Of a stretch of 18,042 bases of DNA, positions 16,248 through 18,042 are shown piece by piece. A program made the position numbers and the translations under genes. This DNA comes from Opitutaceae bacterium (lineage in GTDB: Bacteria; Verrucomicrobiota; Verrucomicrobiia; Opitutales; Opitutaceae): the NCBI GenBank assembly GCA_025352845.1, contig JANXSC010000080.1:1-18042 (forward strand), read 5' to 3'. The number at the start of each line of letters is the position of its first letter. Position 1 is the stretch's first letter. The notes below the pieces were generated by a model, which searched no databases, was not told the origin of the DNA, and was given only the letters and a program-made list of their open reading frames with translations.

Positions 16248-18042
16248 ATGCCCTCTCAATTATTCCTGCGATCGATGTCTCGTATTCTTTGCGCGTTTGT
16301 GGCGTGCCTCTGGCTCGCCGCGTTTCCGGCGTTAGCGCAGACTGCGGCGACCGGCACCATAGCCGGGCGCATTCAAAACCAAGCGGCGAACCTTTCGCTC
16401 GAAAACGCCCGCGTCACCGTTGCCGGCACCAATCGCGAGGCCTTCACGAACGCCTTCGGCGATTACCGTCTCACCGGTATCGCTGCCGGAGTGGTCACGC
16501 TGAACGTCTTCTCCACCGGCCTCGCGCCGCAGACGGCGACCGTCACCGTGGCCGCTGGAGAAACGGTCCAGCGTGATTTTGCCCTGCTGCCCGCGGCTGG
16601 TGCTGGGACCGGTTCGACCGTAAAACTCGACCAATTCGTCGTCTCATCAGCGCGCGAGACCAATGCCTCCACCATCGCGATCAACGAGCAGCGGTTTGCC
16701 GCCGGCATCAAAACCGTCCTCTCCACCGATGCGCTCGGCGACGTCATCCAAAACAATCTCGGCGAGTTCGTGAAATTCCTGCCCGGTGTCGATGTCGGCA
16801 CCGATCAGATGAACTCCGTGCAGATCGGCCTTCGCGGTCTGCCGTCGAGTTACACCAACATCGCGCTCGACGGCGACGACGTGAACGCCGCCGGCTCCGG
16901 CAATCCCACCCGCAACACGCTCCTCCAGGCCTTCTCACTGTCCAACGCCCAGCGCGTCGAGATCTACAAGGTGCCCACCCCCGATCAGCCCGCGAGCCTT
17001 GCCGGCGGCATCAACATGGTCAGCCGCACCGCCTTCGAAGCCAGCCGGCCCGAGCTGCGTTTCAAGGCCTACGTGAACCAGAATTCCCACGAGTTTAATT
17101 TCCGCCGCATGTCCGGCGCCGGCGACGGCGACGATCAGAAGCGGACCTACCATTATCAGCCCGACTTCGATTTTGCCTACACCGTGCCGGTCTCGAAGAC
17201 CTTTGGCTTCTCGATCAACGCCACGAAGAACGACCAGTTCGGCTCCGCGCGCCGCATCAACCGCAACTTCAGCACAAACGTCGCCGCAGCCAATCCGCTT
17301 CGCTCCACCATCGACAACCCGTATCTCGCCAGCCTCGTCTATAATGTCTTTCCGGTTTACGAGCACCGCTACGCCATCGGCACGCGCGTCGATTGGAAAG
17401 TTTCGCCGGTGGACGTGCTCTCGTTTTCCACCTCGAGCAACTGGCTCGTGCAGGACTACGAGCAGCACAACTTCACGATCAACGCCGGCACCAACCCGGT
17501 TTCATGGGGCGAGGATTTCACGCACGGTCGTGCCGGTGCCGGCGCCGCCACCCTCGCGAACACCGCCCGCTACGTGCGCGTCCGCAATAATGTCTTCCGC
17601 CTGAATTACCGCCACACCGGCGCGCTCTGGGATTTCACGGGCAGCGCCGGCTACAATTTGTCCGACCAGACCTACCGGGCGAATTCGCACCGCCAGTTCG
17701 AGACGGCCGCCGGCCGCATCCAGTCCGCGACCGTCGATCTCGACGGCTACAGCCAGTATCTCCCCGGAAAAATTACCGTCCGCAACGCCGCCGGCGAGAT
17801 CGTCGATCCCTTCAATCTGAACAGCTACACGTTCTTCCTCAACGGCGCCTCCGGCACGCGCGACAACGACAGCACGTCGAAAAACGCGCGCCTCGACGCC
17901 AAGCGGAAATTTTTCACCGAGCGCGCCAATTTCTCGATCAAGGCCGGCGGCTCCACCACCGAGACCTATCGCGCGAGCCGCAACTCGTCCTTCAATCCCG
18001 TTTACGTCGGCCCTGACGGCCGCACCGGCACACCGGGCACCG
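16248..18042 (+). CDS. TonB-dependent outer membrane receptor, N-terminal part (3' end outside window)
   Basis: The frame is open from ATG 16248 to the window end (598 complete codons, no stop), so the gene continues. A signal peptide (about 1-30, ending FPALA before QT) is followed by a carboxypeptidase-regulatory-like domain at about 37-113 (GTIAGRIQNQAANLSLENARV, NAFGDYRLTGIAAG). A TonB-box-like stretch VKLDQFVV is at 125-132, and the plug domain spans about 140-262, including GEFVKFLPGVDV, IGLRGLPSSYTNIALDGDDV and AQRVEIYKVPTPDQPASLAGGINMVS. The rest is the start of the beta-barrel, rich in aromatic and Asn residues. Such receptors import large or scarce ligands with TonB energy. The ligand cannot be read; proximity to glp genes is weak evidence. 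ATG 16275 (residue 10) is an alternative start. No SD is seen. Confidence 0.93.
   Translation, partial: MPSQLFLRSMSRILCAFVACLWLAAFPALAQTAATGTIAGRIQNQAANLSLENARVTVAGTNREAFTNAFGDYRLTGIAAGVVTLNVFSTGLAPQTATVTVAAGETVQRDFALLPAAGAGTGSTVKLDQFVVSSARETNASTIAINEQRFAAGIKTVLSTDALGDVIQNNLGEFVKFLPGVDVGTDQMNSVQIGLRGLPSSYTNIALDGDDVNAAGSGNPTRNTLLQAFSLSNAQRVEIYKVPTPDQPASLAGGINMVSRTAFEASRPELRFKAYVNQNSHEFNFRRMSGAGDGDDQKRTYHYQPDFDFAYTVPVSKTFGFSINATKNDQFGSARRINRNFSTNVAAANPLRSTIDNPYLASLVYNVFPVYEHRYAIGTRVDWKVSPVDVLSFSTSSNWLVQDYEQHNFTINAGTNPVSWGEDFTHGRAGAGAATLANTARYVRVRNNVFRLNYRHTGALWDFTGSAGYNLSDQTYRANSHRQFETAAGRIQSATVDLDGYSQYLPGKITVRNAAGEIVDPFNLNSYTFFLNGASGTRDNDSTSKNARLDAKRKFFTERANFSIKAGGSTTETYRASRNSSFNPVYVGPDGRTGTPGT

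Overview
The window looks like chromosomal DNA of a GC-rich Gram-negative bacterium, most likely a verrucomicrobium of the Opitutales/Opitutaceae. This assignment is inference. It rests on the LPS-transport genes running directly into HPr kinase, a fused E1 alpha-beta 2-oxoacid dehydrogenase, a SusC-like receptor with a carboxypeptidase-regulatory-like N-terminal domain, and generally poor Shine-Dalgarno (SD) sequences. No rRNA, tRNA, insertion sequence, CRISPR array or prophage was seen. No stretch longer than about 300 bases lacks a gene.

Layout. (1) 2-733 (+): the 3' end of rpsA (ribosomal protein S1), followed by a clear intrinsic terminator. (2) 889-2293: an accessory islet holding a small antitoxin-like gene overlapping a PIN-domain toxin gene (+), then a convergent HARE-HTH/GIY-YIG nuclease-like gene of lower GC (-). 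(3) 2342-4559 (-): sucC and sucD of succinyl-CoA synthetase, separated by an unusual 109-bp spacer filled by a hairpin-forming heptad repeat. (4) 4713-5186 (+): a small CII/YdaS-like regulator convergent with the next block. (5) 5190-12108 (-): a long co-directional block, read from high to low coordinate: E1 alpha-beta fusion, an AT-richer orphan gene, kdsC, lptC-like, lptA, lptB, hprK, rph. Most junctions before lptB are 4-bp ATGA overlaps. A second copy of the heptad hairpin lies between lptB and hprK. (6) 12246-16194 (+): a three-gene operon glpD-glpT-glpQ with 4-bp overlaps. (7) 16248 to the window end (+): the start of a TonB-dependent receptor that runs off the edge.

How the genes work together. 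kdsC and the lpt genes serve Kdo synthesis and lipopolysaccharide export. GlpQ would release glycerol-3-phosphate from glycerophosphodiesters outside the inner membrane, GlpT would import it, and GlpD would oxidise it to dihydroxyacetone phosphate. SucCD and the E1 fusion belong to central carbon metabolism.

The least explained items are the heptad hairpin family, the AT-rich orphan gene whose sequence resembles the helix-hairpin-helix plus catalytic Asp region of DNA glycosylases, and the HARE-HTH/GIY-YIG fusion next to a toxin-antitoxin pair. I did not find a multi-gene system that I would call clearly new.
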